64,000 nucleotides of DNA from an uncultured Phascolarctobacterium sp. (GTDB lineage: Bacteria > Bacillota > Negativicutes > Acidaminococcales > Acidaminococcaceae): assembly GCA_900552005.1 (NCBI GenBank), contig URXU01000006.1, positions 34,251 to 98,250 on the forward strand, read 5' to 3'. A program made the position numbers and the translations under genes. Shown piece after piece: positions 8,356-16,929 of the stretch. Below the pieces are notes generated by a model. That model ran no database searches, was not told the origin of the DNA, and worked only from the letters and a program-made list of their open reading frames with translations. How positions within the stretch are numbered: position 1 is the first letter of the stretch; each line of letters starts with the position of its first letter.

Positions 8356-9426
8356 GTGAAAAAGATATTTTTAGCCATTATTTTTGTCTGCTGCATTATT
8401 TTTGGCGTAAATCCCCCGGCGGAAGCTGGAATGATCAGCAAGGAACAGGAAATAGAAATGGGCCGTGAAACGGCAATGCAGCTGGAAGCTCAATATGGAG
8501 TAGTGCAGGATGAAGCGCTGCAGGCCAGGGTGAATCGTATCGGACAGAAATTGGTCAGTGTCTGCGGCAGGCAGGATCTGGAATATTCCTTTAAGGTACT
8601 TAATAGCAATGAAGTCAATGCCTTGGCCTGCCCCGGCGGGTTCATCTATGTTTATAAAGGCTTGATAGACTATATGCCCACAGATACGGAATTGGCCGGT
8701 GTATTAGGGCATGAAATCGGACATGTATCGGAAAAGCATACCGTGCATCAAATTGAAAAACAGATGCTGACTACTCTGTTATTGCTGGCTGTAACGAGAG
8801 GCGAAGGTCTGGGACTGGTACAAATGGCGCAGCAGGCGTTATTTGCCGGCTACAGCCGTACTGACGAACGTGGAGCTGATAAAGAAGGCTTTTACAATAC
8901 GGTCAAGGCAGGCTATAATCCTTACAGTATGATTATTACGCTTAGCAAACTGGATGACTTGGCTGCTCAGCAGGGTAATCCTGGGTATGGCCTGTTTTCC
9001 AGCCATCCGGAACCGGAAGAACGTATCAAAAGAATTATGAAACTGATTGATAAATTGGATGTTCACCCTGATGTAGTAATCAAGGATGATGATCATGCCT
9101 CAGTCAGCGAAGGGGACTGGGTATTTAATATTGACCGCAGCATCGGCAGTAATAAAGCCAAATATCGTGCATATCTGCTGGCGGGAGGATTATGGACAGT
9201 GCGTCAGCGCGGTTTCGTTAACCCTGATTATTTTGTGGTATATGATAATGGCAGCTATGCACATATCTATTATGATGATATTCAGCTGCTTACCGTTTAT
9301 AATCAGGATGCAGGGGCCTTTGGCTCAGCCGGTAATTATGCGGCAGCCTGCACGGACCTTTTGCGCCAATGGGCAGCAGTAGCTAATGCTAATGATGCTG
9401 CTAAAAACAGCAAGAAGAGAAAATAA
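8356..9426 (+). CDS. M48-family zinc metalloprotease, exported
   Basis: The product is 356 residues with an N-terminal signal peptide ending near AEA-G (residues 1-24). Zinc ligands are visible as HEIGH (119-123) and the downstream Glu of DERGAD (about 171), typical of M48 peptidases such as BepA/YggG/LoiP. These act in the periplasm on misfolded or outer-membrane proteins. Following the protease domain, which closes with SSHPEPEERIKRI, is a ~120-residue extension with no clear family. The GTG start is preceded by a perfect AAGGAGGT site. Confidence 0.88.
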   Translation: MKKIFLAIIFVCCIIFGVNPPAEAGMISKEQEIEMGRETAMQLEAQYGVVQDEALQARVNRIGQKLVSVCGRQDLEYSFKVLNSNEVNALACPGGFIYVYKGLIDYMPTDTELAGVLGHEIGHVSEKHTVHQIEKQMLTTLLLLAVTRGEGLGLVQMAQQALFAGYSRTDERGADKEGFYNTVKAGYNPYSMIITLSKLDDLAAQQGNPGYGLFSSHPEPEERIKRIMKLIDKLDVHPDVVIKDDDHASVSEGDWVFNIDRSIGSNKAKYRAYLLAGGLWTVRQRGFVNPDYFVVYDNGSYAHIYYDDIQLLTVYNQDAGAFGSAGNYAAACTDLLRQWAAVANANDAAKNSKKRK

Positions 9427-9445
9427 TTGTACAAATGATAAAATA

Positions 9446-9474
9446 AAACCCCGTTATCAATGATAACGGGGTTT
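9446..9474. terminator. Bidirectional terminator
   Basis: Stem AAACCCCGTTATC with its complement around a short loop, with A-rich left and T-rich right flanks. It lies between the convergent M48 and rubrerythrin genes. Confidence 0.85.
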
Positions 9475-9491
9475 ATAGTTTGCAATTTATA

Positions 9492-10034
9492 TTAAGCGAA
9501 ATAACGTTTCAGCAGGCCTTCGAAAGCTTTGCCATGGCGAGCTTCGTCACGAGCCATTTCATGAACAGTGTCATGGATAGCATCCAGATTCAGAGCTTTA
9601 GCGCGTTTAGCCAGGTCGGTTTTACCAGCGGTTGCACCGTTTTCAGCTTCTACACGCATTTCCAGATTTTTCTTGGTGGACGGGGTTACAACTTCGCCCA
9701 GCAGTTCTGCGAATTTAGCAGCATGTTCTGCTTCTTCAAAAGCAGCTTTTTCCCAGTACAGGCCGATTTCCGGATAGCCTTCGCGGAAAGCAACACGGCT
9801 CATAGCAAGGTACATACCAACTTCGCTGCATTCACCGTTGAAGTTAGCGCGCAGGTCAGCTTTGATATCTTCCGGAGCATCGGAAGCAACGCCTACTACA
9901 TGTTCAGCAGCCCAGCTCATTTCACCGCTCATTTCGGTGAATTTGGAAGCAGGAGCTTTACATTGCGGGCAGTATTCCGGAGCTGCTTCGCCTTCATATA
10001 CATAACCACATACTTGACATACAAATTTTTTCAT
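9492..10034 (-). CDS. Reverse rubrerythrin (rubredoxin domain first), peroxide defence
   Basis: The 180-residue protein begins with a rubredoxin-type iron site (CQVCGYVYEG...CPQC, residues 6-26) and continues with a ferritin-like diiron domain carrying GECSEVGMY, EEAEHAAKF and DEARHGKAF Glu/His ligands. The domain order is that of the reverse rubrerythrins of anaerobic Firmicutes, which reduce H2O2 and O2 with electrons from NADH via rubredoxin reductase. It is cytoplasmic and monocistronic. A strong promoter with an operator-like dyad lies upstream. Confidence 0.93.
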   Translation of the reverse strand: MKKFVCQVCGYVYEGEAAPEYCPQCKAPASKFTEMSGEMSWAAEHVVGVASDAPEDIKADLRANFNGECSEVGMYLAMSRVAFREGYPEIGLYWEKAAFEEAEHAAKFAELLGEVVTPSTKKNLEMRVEAENGATAGKTDLAKRAKALNLDAIHDTVHEMARDEARHGKAFEGLLKRYFA

Positions 10035-10084
10035 TGATTATCCCTCCAAAGATTAATTTTGGTATTTAAACTTATTAGACATCT

Positions 10085-10101
10085 TCAAGAAGTTTTCTTG
10101 A
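10085..10101 (-). promoter_or_regulatory. Operator-like inverted repeat in rubrerythrin 5' region
   Basis: TCAAGAA-N3-TTCTTGA is a perfect 7-bp dyad located just downstream of the -10 box, where a bound repressor would block transcription. It does not match the classical PerR box. Regulator unknown. Confidence 0.5.
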
Positions 10102-10109
10102 CATGACTA

Positions 10110-10138
10110 ATAATAGCATAATCCGAATGATTCGTCAA
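10110..10138 (-). promoter_or_regulatory. Sigma-70-type promoter of reverse rubrerythrin
   Basis: Minus-strand -35 TTGACG (10133-10138) and -10 TATTAT (10110-10115) separated by exactly 17 bases. Confidence 0.75.
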
Positions 10139-10177
10139 CAATAATTATTATTTATTACAAAAAATGAAAATAAAAAT

Positions 10178-10206
10178 AAAACGCGTACTGCAAAGCACGC
10201 GTTTTT
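10178..10206 (-). terminator. Terminator of outer-membrane protein gene
   Basis: Nine-base stem AAAACGCGT/ACGCGTTTT with a 10-base loop directly after the stop codon of the minus-strand gene, followed on that strand by a T-rich tract. Confidence 0.75.
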
Positions 10207-10212
10207 AATACA

Positions 10213-10821
10213 TCAGAATTTAACGGTAATACCCATATTAACGCCTTTGGCCTTCATATCGCCGTCATCGCCAAGGGCATCTTTAAATTTGTGGTCATAA
10301 TAAGAAAGATTCAAATCTACATTGTTAAGAATGGGTTTGCTTAAACCGATTTCATAGGAATTGTTTTTGTTGCCGTAGCCTACATTTCCCCAAACGGTGA
10401 AAAGCAAAGGAATTTCAAATTGAGCCTGCAGGCCTATTTGTCCGGAATTATTGTCATGACCGCCGCGATAATCCGTATTGGTATCAGCGTTCAGATAACC
10501 GGCATAGGCAGAAAGATTCGGGAGCAGTTTGTACATAAGATTTAATTGCTGAGTGCGGGTTTTACCTTCGTCGGCCTTGAAATTATCCCATCTGTAATTT
10601 AAAGCGGTGTTGCTGCCAAGACCTACGGTAGCACCAAGATAAGTACTGTCTGACTTACTCATTTTATAGTTGTCGCCTTCAATGCTGGAAGGCAGGGTAA
10701 TGCCTGCATCTACGGCAAAATGGCCGGCATCGTAGTTTTTCAGCGGAGCAGCAGAAGCGCTGGCTGCCAAACCGGTTGCAAGCAATGTTGCGGCTAAGAA
10801 AGATGCGTAAATCTTTTTCAT
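10213..10821 (-). CDS. Small outer-membrane beta-barrel protein
   Basis: The 202-residue protein has a classical signal peptide (residues 1-24, ...ASASA-AP). The rest shows alternating amphipathic strands (for example LGATVGLGSNTALNYRW, NLSAYAGYLNAD, TVWGNVGYG) and ends with Phe, the usual C-terminal signature recognised by the Bam machinery. It is about the size of an 8-10-stranded barrel. This supports a diderm cell. I cannot assign a specific family or substrate. It is monocistronic with its own promoter and terminator. Confidence 0.8.
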   Translation of the reverse strand: MKKIYASFLAATLLATGLAASASAAPLKNYDAGHFAVDAGITLPSSIEGDNYKMSKSDSTYLGATVGLGSNTALNYRWDNFKADEGKTRTQQLNLMYKLLPNLSAYAGYLNADTNTDYRGGHDNNSGQIGLQAQFEIPLLFTVWGNVGYGNKNNSYEIGLSKPILNNVDLNLSYYDHKFKDALGDDGDMKAKGVNMGITVKF

Positions 10822-10873
10822 AATTAATCATTCCTTTGATATCTGAATTTGGATTATCGCTGTTTATATTTTA

Positions 10874-10901
10874 ATTTTAGCATACTGAAATTTTTATGCA
10901 A
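10874..10901 (-). promoter_or_regulatory. Promoter of outer-membrane protein gene
   Basis: Minus-strand -35 TTGCAT (10896-10901) and -10 TAAAAT (10874-10879), spacer 16. Confidence 0.6.
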
Positions 10902-10942
10902 GAATAATAAGTGTCAGGTATTTTACAAAAGTGTTAAAAGAC

Positions 10943-10971
10943 TTGTAAAAAAATATAAAAAATAGGATAAT
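10943..10971 (+). promoter_or_regulatory. Promoter of flippase-M23 operon
   Basis: -35 TTGTAA (10943-10948) and -10 GATAAT (10966-10971), spacer 17. Transcription from here would start near 10978, so the GTG at 10977 cannot be the start codon; the ATG at 11007 is. Confidence 0.6.
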
Positions 10972-11006
10972 ATCAAGTGTATATCTCAAGGTTAAAGGCG
11001 GATTAT

Positions 11007-12620
11007 ATGAGCGCAAATACAGCTAATGAAAATAATAAATTTCTTAAGGGAACATTGATTCTGACAGCGTCAAGCATCGTTGTCAAAGTTATCGGCTCAC
11101 TGAACTGGATTATTCTTTCACGTGTACTGGGCGGTGAAGGTATTGGCCTGTATCAGATGGGCTTTCCTATTTATCTGATGGCGATTACCGTTTCGTCTGC
11201 CGGTATTCCGGTAGCTATTTCCATTATTACGGCAGAGAAACTGGCTAATAAGGACTATCGCGGGGCTAAGCGCGTTTTCAGTGTTTCGCTGCGATTGCTT
11301 CTGGTCAGCGGCCTGATTTTTTCTTCAGCCCTATTTTTTGGAGCCGGCTGGTTAATTGACCATCAGTTTATTCGTGACAGTCGTGCCTATTATTCCATTA
11401 TAGCTCTGGCGCCGGCGGTATTTTTTGTAACGTTCCTGGCCAGCTTCCGAGGCTATCTGCAGGGATGGCAGATTATGACGCCTACAGCAGTGTCAGAGAT
11501 TGTTGAGCAGCTGACGCGCGTAATTACCATGTTGGTATTTGCCGATTTGATGCTGCCGTACGGATTGGCTTTTGCTGCCGGCGGCGCCAGTATGGGTGCT
11601 GGTGTAGGCGCTTTTTGCGCTTTGCTGGTATTGATGTGGTTTTATCGCCGGCTGAAACGCAAACTGCACGCTGAAATTGCCGCTCAGGATGACACGGCAG
11701 AAATTGAAGGCGCATGGCATATTATCAAACGCATGCTGAAACTGGCTCTGCCTGTATCGTTGTCCAGTCTGATGCTGCCCATTGGCGCTAATCTTGACCT
11801 TTTGATTGTGCCGCAGCGCTTGGAGGCGGCTGGTTTTAACGTGCGCCATGCTACGGAGTTATTCGGTTATCTGACTGGTATGGCGGTACCTTTGGTTAAT
11901 CTGGCGGCTATTTTTACGGCAGCCATGACAATAAGTCTTGTTCCTTCAATTTCCGAATCAAGAACTTTAGGAAATTTAGATGCCATTCGTGCAAAAATAA
12001 AAATAGCCTTCAGAGTAGCAATGATTATTACCTTTCCCTGTTTTATGGGACTGTATTTTCTGGCAGAAAAGGTTGCCGGTCTGATTTACAATGCTCCTGG
12101 CGCTGCCGAAGCCATTCAAACCATGAGCATCGGTATACTTTTTCTTGGCCTGCATCAGATTAGTACAGGTATTTTACAGGGCTTGGGGAAAACGGCTATT
12201 CCTGTTGTTAATATGATTCTGGCAGGCATTGTCAAAGTCATTATGAGCTGGACTCTTACCGCAGTGCCGGCTTTGGGCATTAAAGGCGCTTCCATGGCTA
12301 CAGTAGCAGATTTTGCCGTGGCAGCCGTAATTAATATGGGCTTTATTTATAAGTTTACCGGCTATCATTTGCCGGCAGGAAATTTGCTGCGTCCTTTAGC
12401 TGCGTCAGGAGTAATGGGCGGTGCTATTTACGGTGTGCTGTATGTCTGCGGTCATATGGGAGCCTGGGCTATATTGTTTGCCATGGCTGCCGCAGTTCCT
12501 TCCTATGCTTTGGCATTGATCGCCTGCGGAGGACTGCATCGGGAGGATTTGGAAAATATTCCTTTTGTCGGCGCAAGATTATTGCGGCTGGGACAGAGAT
12601 TTGGTTATTTCAGAAGGTGA
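11007..12620 (+). CDS. SpoVB/MurJ-like MOP-superfamily lipid flippase
   Basis: This 537-residue protein has about 14 membrane segments and the opening FLKGTLILTASSIVVKVIGSLNW typical of the SpoVB/YtgP group of the MOP superfamily. Members flip lipid-linked cell-wall or polysaccharide precursors across the inner membrane; YtgP is a lipid II flippase in Bacillus subtilis. The ATG at 11007 has an AAAGGCGG site six bases upstream. The next gene, an M23 endopeptidase, begins four bases after the stop, which supports a role in peptidoglycan synthesis. An O-antigen-type flippase is the alternative. Confidence 0.85.
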   Translation: MSANTANENNKFLKGTLILTASSIVVKVIGSLNWIILSRVLGGEGIGLYQMGFPIYLMAITVSSAGIPVAISIITAEKLANKDYRGAKRVFSVSLRLLLVSGLIFSSALFFGAGWLIDHQFIRDSRAYYSIIALAPAVFFVTFLASFRGYLQGWQIMTPTAVSEIVEQLTRVITMLVFADLMLPYGLAFAAGGASMGAGVGAFCALLVLMWFYRRLKRKLHAEIAAQDDTAEIEGAWHIIKRMLKLALPVSLSSLMLPIGANLDLLIVPQRLEAAGFNVRHATELFGYLTGMAVPLVNLAAIFTAAMTISLVPSISESRTLGNLDAIRAKIKIAFRVAMIITFPCFMGLYFLAEKVAGLIYNAPGAAEAIQTMSIGILFLGLHQISTGILQGLGKTAIPVVNMILAGIVKVIMSWTLTAVPALGIKGASMATVADFAVAAVINMGFIYKFTGYHLPAGNLLRPLAASGVMGGAIYGVLYVCGHMGAWAILFAMAAAVPSYALALIACGGLHREDLENIPFVGARLLRLGQRFGYFRR

Positions 12621-12624
12621 AAAT

Positions 12625-13575
12625 ATGGATAAGGAAAAAAATGATATTCAGGCCAAAGAGCAGAAATGCAAATTGATTCTGCCCGGTAATAAAGTTGTCT
12701 GCTGCAGCGCCGGCAGTTTTAAATGGCTGATGATGCTGGGGATTTTATTAATTGTTGCTTCAGTTTCGGCAGCCGGTTATTTTGGTTATCGTCTGTATCA
12801 GTTTCGCAGTGAGCAGCAGGCTTTTGCCGAATATCAGCAGCATAAAGCAGAAGAACAGGCCACGCTGCAGAAAATGCTTAATGATAATGAAAAGATGCTG
12901 CGTGATATGGCAGAGCTGTCTAATTTGGAGAAAAAATTACGCCGCACGTTGATTCATGATGTTGATAACAGCAAAATCGGCAGTAATACGGACAGCGCAG
13001 CCGAAGAACCAAGCTCCGCCAGATATTTGGGACAGGGCGGCGCCAAGGATAATATGAGCGTACAAGATATTAAAGCCGTGCTGTTAGCTCAGAATACTAA
13101 TATCAGTCAGATGATTCTTGACAGGAAAAATTCGGTATCTGAATTGCTGCATCAAATTGAGGGGCAAAGCGGTACCATGTCAACATTTCCCGATATGTGG
13201 CCGGTAAAGGGCGGCACCATAAGTTCTGCTTACGGCAGCAGAGTCGGTCCTATTGAAGGCGGTTATGAATGGCATCAGGGCATTGATATTGCCGTAGACT
13301 TTGGTGAACCGGTTTATGCCAGCGCTGCGGGTAAGGTGGAGCAGGCCGGCTGGAACGGCGGTTATGGCCGTTATGTCAAAATTGTTCACGGCAATGGTTA
13401 TGAAAGCGCTTATGGGCATATGAGCAGTCTGGCAGTGGAAGCGGGACAGCAGGTAAGCAAAGGTGAGATTATCGGTTTTGTCGGCAGCAGCGGTTACAGT
13501 ACCGGACCGCATGTTCATTATGAAGTGTTTGTGGACGGCAGTCCTGTAGACCCTTCATATTTATTGAAAAAATAG
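12625..13575 (+). CDS. Membrane-anchored M23 (LytM) peptidoglycan endopeptidase
   Basis: The 316-residue protein has a short cytoplasmic segment, one membrane helix (about residues 33-53), a coiled-coil stalk (60-125) and a C-terminal LytM domain. Zinc ligands are present: HQGID and HVHYE, so the enzyme should be active rather than a degenerate activator. It would cut or remodel peptidoglycan cross-links in the periplasm. The ATG at 12625 follows GAAGGTG. A closely similar paralogue lies at 22466-23422. Confidence 0.9.
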   Translation: MDKEKNDIQAKEQKCKLILPGNKVVCCSAGSFKWLMMLGILLIVASVSAAGYFGYRLYQFRSEQQAFAEYQQHKAEEQATLQKMLNDNEKMLRDMAELSNLEKKLRRTLIHDVDNSKIGSNTDSAAEEPSSARYLGQGGAKDNMSVQDIKAVLLAQNTNISQMILDRKNSVSELLHQIEGQSGTMSTFPDMWPVKGGTISSAYGSRVGPIEGGYEWHQGIDIAVDFGEPVYASAAGKVEQAGWNGGYGRYVKIVHGNGYESAYGHMSSLAVEAGQQVSKGEIIGFVGSSGYSTGPHVHYEVFVDGSPVDPSYLLKK

Positions 13576-13576
13576 G

Positions 13577-13612
13577 AAAAGACGTTAATCCTCTAAGGAT
13601 TAACGTCTTTTT
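13577..13612. terminator. Bidirectional terminator between M23 gene and purC
   Basis: Fifteen-base perfect stem AAAAGACGTTAATCC around a 5-base loop, T-run on the + side and A-run on the other. Confidence 0.88.
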
Positions 13613-13639
13613 GTTTATGCTGCAGCGCAGCAGGCAGAA

Positions 13640-14323
13640 TTATTTTTCGAGAATGATTTTGGTCAGTTCCATAGGATCAACGATTTTGCCGTCTTTATAT
13701 ACGCGCATATTACCGCTGGCAATTTCGTCTATGAGAATTACTTCATCATTATGATAACCAAATTCAAATTTAATATCATAAAGATCCAGACCTTTTTTGG
13801 CAAGATCTGCGGCTACAATATGGGTGATTTTCAAAGTCTGGGCCTTCATGCTTTCGAACATTTCACGGGTCATGATATGCAGCGCTTCCAGACCCTCGCA
13901 GGTAACCAGAGGATCACCTTTAGCATCGTCTTTAAAAGTGGTTTCCACATAGCCGCCGGGAATTTCGGTGCCATCGGCAATATAATCACCATAACGGCGG
14001 ATAAAGCTGCCGGTTGCTTTCAGGCGGCAGATAACTTCCAGTCCCTTGCCGAATACTTTGGCAGGCAGTACTTCCATAGTTGCTTCGTCTACATTGGCTG
14101 ATACATAGTGTGTTTTAATGCCGGCAGCTTTAAGAATTTCAAAGAAATGAATGGAGGTTTCCAGATTGGCCCTGCCAATACCTTCAATGGTCAGGCCGAT
14201 ACTGTTTTCGCCGGGATCAAAAACTCCGTCTTTGCCGGTGCAGTCATCTTTAAATTTCAAAAGAACGTTGCCGTTTTCCAGTTGATAGACAGTTTTTGTT
14301 TTGCCTTCATAAATTTTTTCCAT
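13640..14323 (-). CDS. purC: SAICAR synthetase
   Basis: The 227-residue protein is phosphoribosylaminoimidazole-succinocarboxamide synthase, which joins aspartate to CAIR in purine synthesis. Diagnostic stretches are MEKIYEGKTKTVY at the N-terminus, LEVICRLKATGSFIRRYG, and KGLDLYDIKFEFGYHNDEVILIDEIASGNMR. The length is normal for the short bacterial form. It is isolated from other pur genes here and has its own promoter. No purine riboswitch is visible upstream. Confidence 0.95.
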   Translation of the reverse strand: MEKIYEGKTKTVYQLENGNVLLKFKDDCTGKDGVFDPGENSIGLTIEGIGRANLETSIHFFEILKAAGIKTHYVSANVDEATMEVLPAKVFGKGLEVICRLKATGSFIRRYGDYIADGTEIPGGYVETTFKDDAKGDPLVTCEGLEALHIMTREMFESMKAQTLKITHIVAADLAKKGLDLYDIKFEFGYHNDEVILIDEIASGNMRVYKDGKIVDPMELTKIILEK

Positions 14324-14365
14324 AGTAGCACCCTTTCATTCATAAGAAGTTTTCCAACCGCCTTT

Positions 14366-14394
14366 ATCGTATCATAAAGTATTTCGTTACTCAA
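14366..14394 (-). promoter_or_regulatory. Promoter of purC
   Basis: Minus-strand -35 TTGAGT (14389-14394) and -10 TACGAT (14366-14371), spacer 17. Confidence 0.6.
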
Positions 14395-14528
14395 GAAAAT
14401 TACTAAAAATTTATTTAATTTAAAATTTTCTAAATTATTTACATAAACAGGTAATTAATGTAACGAGGTCAGTAAAAATATGAATGAAATAATAACTTGC
14501 CGGCATAAAATATATGCCAAAAAGCAAT

Positions 14529-14557
14529 TTGCCTTGCGGGAAAGATACTCCTATAAT
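14529..14557 (+). promoter_or_regulatory. Promoter of acyltransferase gene
   Basis: -35 TTGCCT (14529-14534) and a perfect -10 TATAAT (14552-14557), spacer 17. It lies downstream of the first in-frame ATG (14514), which rules that codon out as the start. The remaining bases between the purC start (14323) and this promoter are AT-rich with only the purC promoter in them. A GCCTGC/GCAGGC hairpin (14561-14585) sits at the predicted 5' end of the message. Confidence 0.7.
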
Positions 14558-14587
14558 AAAGCCTGCGGCCATTAAAGGAGCAGGCGT

Positions 14588-14614
14588 ATGTCTCCGGCTG
14601 CTAAAATATATTAA
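14588..14614 (+). CDS. Possible 8-codon leader ORF upstream of the acyltransferase
   Basis: ATG at 14588 is preceded by AAAGGAG at 7-base spacing, the best ribosome-binding site in this leader, and encodes MSPAAKIY followed by TAA. The acyltransferase ATG lies 14 bases past this stop. It may be a leader peptide coupling translation, or chance. Confidence 0.35.
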   Translation: MSPAAKIY

Positions 14615-14627
14615 AAGAGTTGATATT

Positions 14628-15725
14628 ATGCAGATGCTGTTGTTGTTGCGCGGTTTTGTTGTTTTAGGAGTTATGCTTATGCATACTACCTGGTTTTTCA
14701 GTCAGCCGCATAGTGAAACCTGGACTACGATTTCAAGTATGCTTTTAGATATTATTTCATTGTTTGCGGTTCCCTTAATCCTGTTTATTTCCGGTTATCT
14801 TTTTATAAGCAGGCATCGTCATGCAGACAGGTATGGATTGAGTTTTTGCAGGAAAATGTTTTTATCGGTGCTTTCGCCCTATCTGCTGTTTTCATTGTTA
14901 TATCTGGCCGGAGCCTGCTTTTTTAACGGTGAGAAATACAGTGTGCGCGAAATTATTTCATTTATTTTTACCGGCAGCGCCGCCGTGCACCTGGTGTTTT
15001 TTCGAGCGTTATTCGGTTATTTCGTTGTTTATCCAGTTATTGTTAAATGTTTTACTTACTGCCAGCACCATAAAAAAATGTTGTATTATTTTGCCGCGGT
15101 TATTTTTCTGCAGATGGTATGGAAAAGCCTTAACAATATGGAAAATTTAGGTGCAGCTATGGAAAATATATTGCTGGCCACCACCTTTTTGCGCTATATA
15201 ACTTATTTTTCGTTTGGGATGGCTGCTTATATTCACAGGTGCCTGATTTTAAGATGGATCGGCAGGCATTACGGACTGCTCAATTTGCTGCTGTTAGTGT
15301 TTATACCCGCTGTTGCCGGTTGCTGGTTTGCCAAATACTATCTGCACAGTTATCGGATTCTGGAATTTATTTGTTTTCCTCTGAATTTATTTCTTTACAG
15401 CATTTTGATTGCCATGCTGTTTTATCATGCCAATGCTTGGCTGCACCAGCACAGTTTTCATAAGCAGATGTTTATCTATCTGGGAAATTATTCCTTTGGC
15501 ATATTTTTGCTGCACATTATTTTCATGTACTGCGGCGTGAAAATTTTAACATTGCTGCATATTACACCGGCTGATTTCAGCTTTTACCCCTTGCTGTTTA
15601 TTCTTATGCTTAGTATGAGCGTTTCTGCTATGGAGCTGCTGGTGCGTTTGCCATGGCATGAATATATAGTAGGTAAGATAAGCAAGCTGCATTTTTTCTG
15701 TGGCGGACAAAAGCAAAGTGAATGA
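14628..15725 (+). CDS. Acyltransferase 3 family membrane protein
   Basis: This 365-residue, about 10-helix inner-membrane protein matches acyltransferase 3 (OafA/NodX type). The first helix carries the family's RG...H pattern (LLLLRGFVVLGVMLMH) and the last section has SFGIFLLHIIFMYCGV. Such proteins O-acylate surface sugars, lipids or peptidoglycan. The start is placed at 14628 because the promoter lies downstream of the longer candidate start; the ribosome-binding site (AAGAG) is weak. It is monocistronic. The acceptor molecule is unknown. Confidence 0.8.
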   Translation: MQMLLLLRGFVVLGVMLMHTTWFFSQPHSETWTTISSMLLDIISLFAVPLILFISGYLFISRHRHADRYGLSFCRKMFLSVLSPYLLFSLLYLAGACFFNGEKYSVREIISFIFTGSAAVHLVFFRALFGYFVVYPVIVKCFTYCQHHKKMLYYFAAVIFLQMVWKSLNNMENLGAAMENILLATTFLRYITYFSFGMAAYIHRCLILRWIGRHYGLLNLLLLVFIPAVAGCWFAKYYLHSYRILEFICFPLNLFLYSILIAMLFYHANAWLHQHSFHKQMFIYLGNYSFGIFLLHIIFMYCGVKILTLLHITPADFSFYPLLFILMLSMSVSAMELLVRLPWHEYIVGKISKLHFFCGGQKQSE

Positions 15726-15730
15726 AATAA

Positions 15731-15767
15731 AAAGACCCTCAGACTAATTACGTCTGAGGGCCTTTTT
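15731..15767. terminator. Bidirectional terminator
   Basis: Stem CCCTCAGAC/GTCTGAGGG with A-run before and T-run after, between the convergent acyltransferase and LysR genes; it touches the LysR stop codon. Confidence 0.85.
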
Positions 15768-16699
15768 CATATGCGTTCGCGACGCAGCAATTCATCCAGG
15801 TCGCATACCTGCTGAGAGTTGCGTGTCTGAGCATAAAATTGTAAAAATTTACGAGCAATCACCGACAGCGGACGGTCTTTGACTTTTACAACAGTTTTAA
15901 ACAATTCTATGCCGGTAGCATTGATTTTCTTTTTAATCAGACCGTGTCCCAGCCATTCTTCCGGTTCTGCGGGGACAATAACGGCAGCGCTGTTATCCAG
16001 CGCCCATTGCAGGGCCGTACTGCGGGTAGTGCTGATGCAAATGATTTTGGTCAGCAGCGGCAGTTCGGCGCAGCGCTTTTTTAATAGTTCCCAGCAGCCG
16101 GCTGAGATGCTGAGCGGGATATCTGCCAGCTCCGGCAAAGTTATTTCCGCCGTACTGCTGTCAAGCAGAGGAGAATCCTGATGAAAAACGGCGTAAAGCT
16201 CTTCGCGGCGGCGGAACAGTACCTGAAAACTGTCTTCGTGCCTGATGGGCACACTGAAAATGCCCAGTTCCGTAATACCGTTTAAAAGCTGCTGGGCCTG
16301 ATCAGTAATACCGCCTTCATAAATTTCATAAGTGATTTTAGGGTACTGCCGGGAAAAATCTTTTAAAACATTGCTGATAAATACGGCTGAACGGGAGTTG
16401 GCGGCACTGATGCGCAAAGTACCGACAGAACCTCCGGTTACACTGCTGATTTCCATTTTTGCCAGATCGTCAAGAGAGCAGATATATTTTGCTTTCTGGT
16501 AAAGAATACGTCCGGCTTCGGTAAGAATAATCTGGCGGCTTCCGCGTTGCGTCAGAATTAATTTGGCACCGAAATAATTTTCCAGCGCTTTCAGCTGTTT
16601 GCTGAGGGCCGGCTGCGCCAGGTGTACGCATTCAGCCGCTCCGGTCAGGCTGCCCGCTTCTATGATGGCCAGAAAATTGCGATAGTTTTCTAATTCCAT
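15767..16699 (-). CDS. LysR-family transcriptional regulator
   Basis: A 310-residue LysR regulator: N-terminal winged helix (MELENYRNFLAIIEAGSLTG, with LAQPALSKQLKALENYFG as the recognition region) followed by a two-lobed substrate-binding effector domain. The ATG at 16699 follows GGAGAG at good spacing; the longer frame upstream has no such site. LysR genes often regulate a divergent neighbour, here a 66-residue small ORF 230 bases away. Effector unknown. Confidence 0.92.
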   Translation of the reverse strand: MELENYRNFLAIIEAGSLTGAAECVHLAQPALSKQLKALENYFGAKLILTQRGSRQIILTEAGRILYQKAKYICSLDDLAKMEISSVTGGSVGTLRISAANSRSAVFISNVLKDFSRQYPKITYEIYEGGITDQAQQLLNGITELGIFSVPIRHEDSFQVLFRRREELYAVFHQDSPLLDSSTAEITLPELADIPLSISAGCWELLKKRCAELPLLTKIICISTTRSTALQWALDNSAAVIVPAEPEEWLGHGLIKKKINATGIELFKTVVKVKDRPLSVIARKFLQFYAQTRNSQQVCDLDELLRRERI

Positions 16700-16814
16700 T
16701 TTATCTCTCCAAAATGCTATAAATATGCTTATGAAATAATGTAAAATTTTTTTTATTGTAACATTTGCCATTTAAAATGTAAATGTACTTTATTAAATAA
16801 CAAAAAATATCAAT

Positions 16815-16824
16815 AGTTATAACT
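16815..16824. promoter_or_regulatory. Palindrome in the LysR/small-ORF divergent region
   Basis: AGTTATAACT is a perfect 10-bp palindrome midway between the divergent genes, a possible LysR binding half-site. The region is very AT-rich, so chance is a real alternative. Confidence 0.3.
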
Positions 16825-16929
16825 TATATTCCTAATAGATATTTTTCTTTTATAAGATTTTCAAGTATAATACGGAGTAACTAAAAGAAATAATTACTAT
16901 TTAAAGTATAAAAATAAGGAGTGAATTTT

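Noticed and set aside
9480..10037. 185-codon plus-strand ORF antisense to rubrerythrin
   Set aside because: Shadow frame of a highly conserved gene; Phe/Ser-rich composition typical of an antisense frame.
14514..14627. N-terminal extension of the acyltransferase from ATG 14514
   Set aside because: A 17-spaced TTGCCT/TATAAT promoter lies inside it and there is no ribosome-binding site at 14514.
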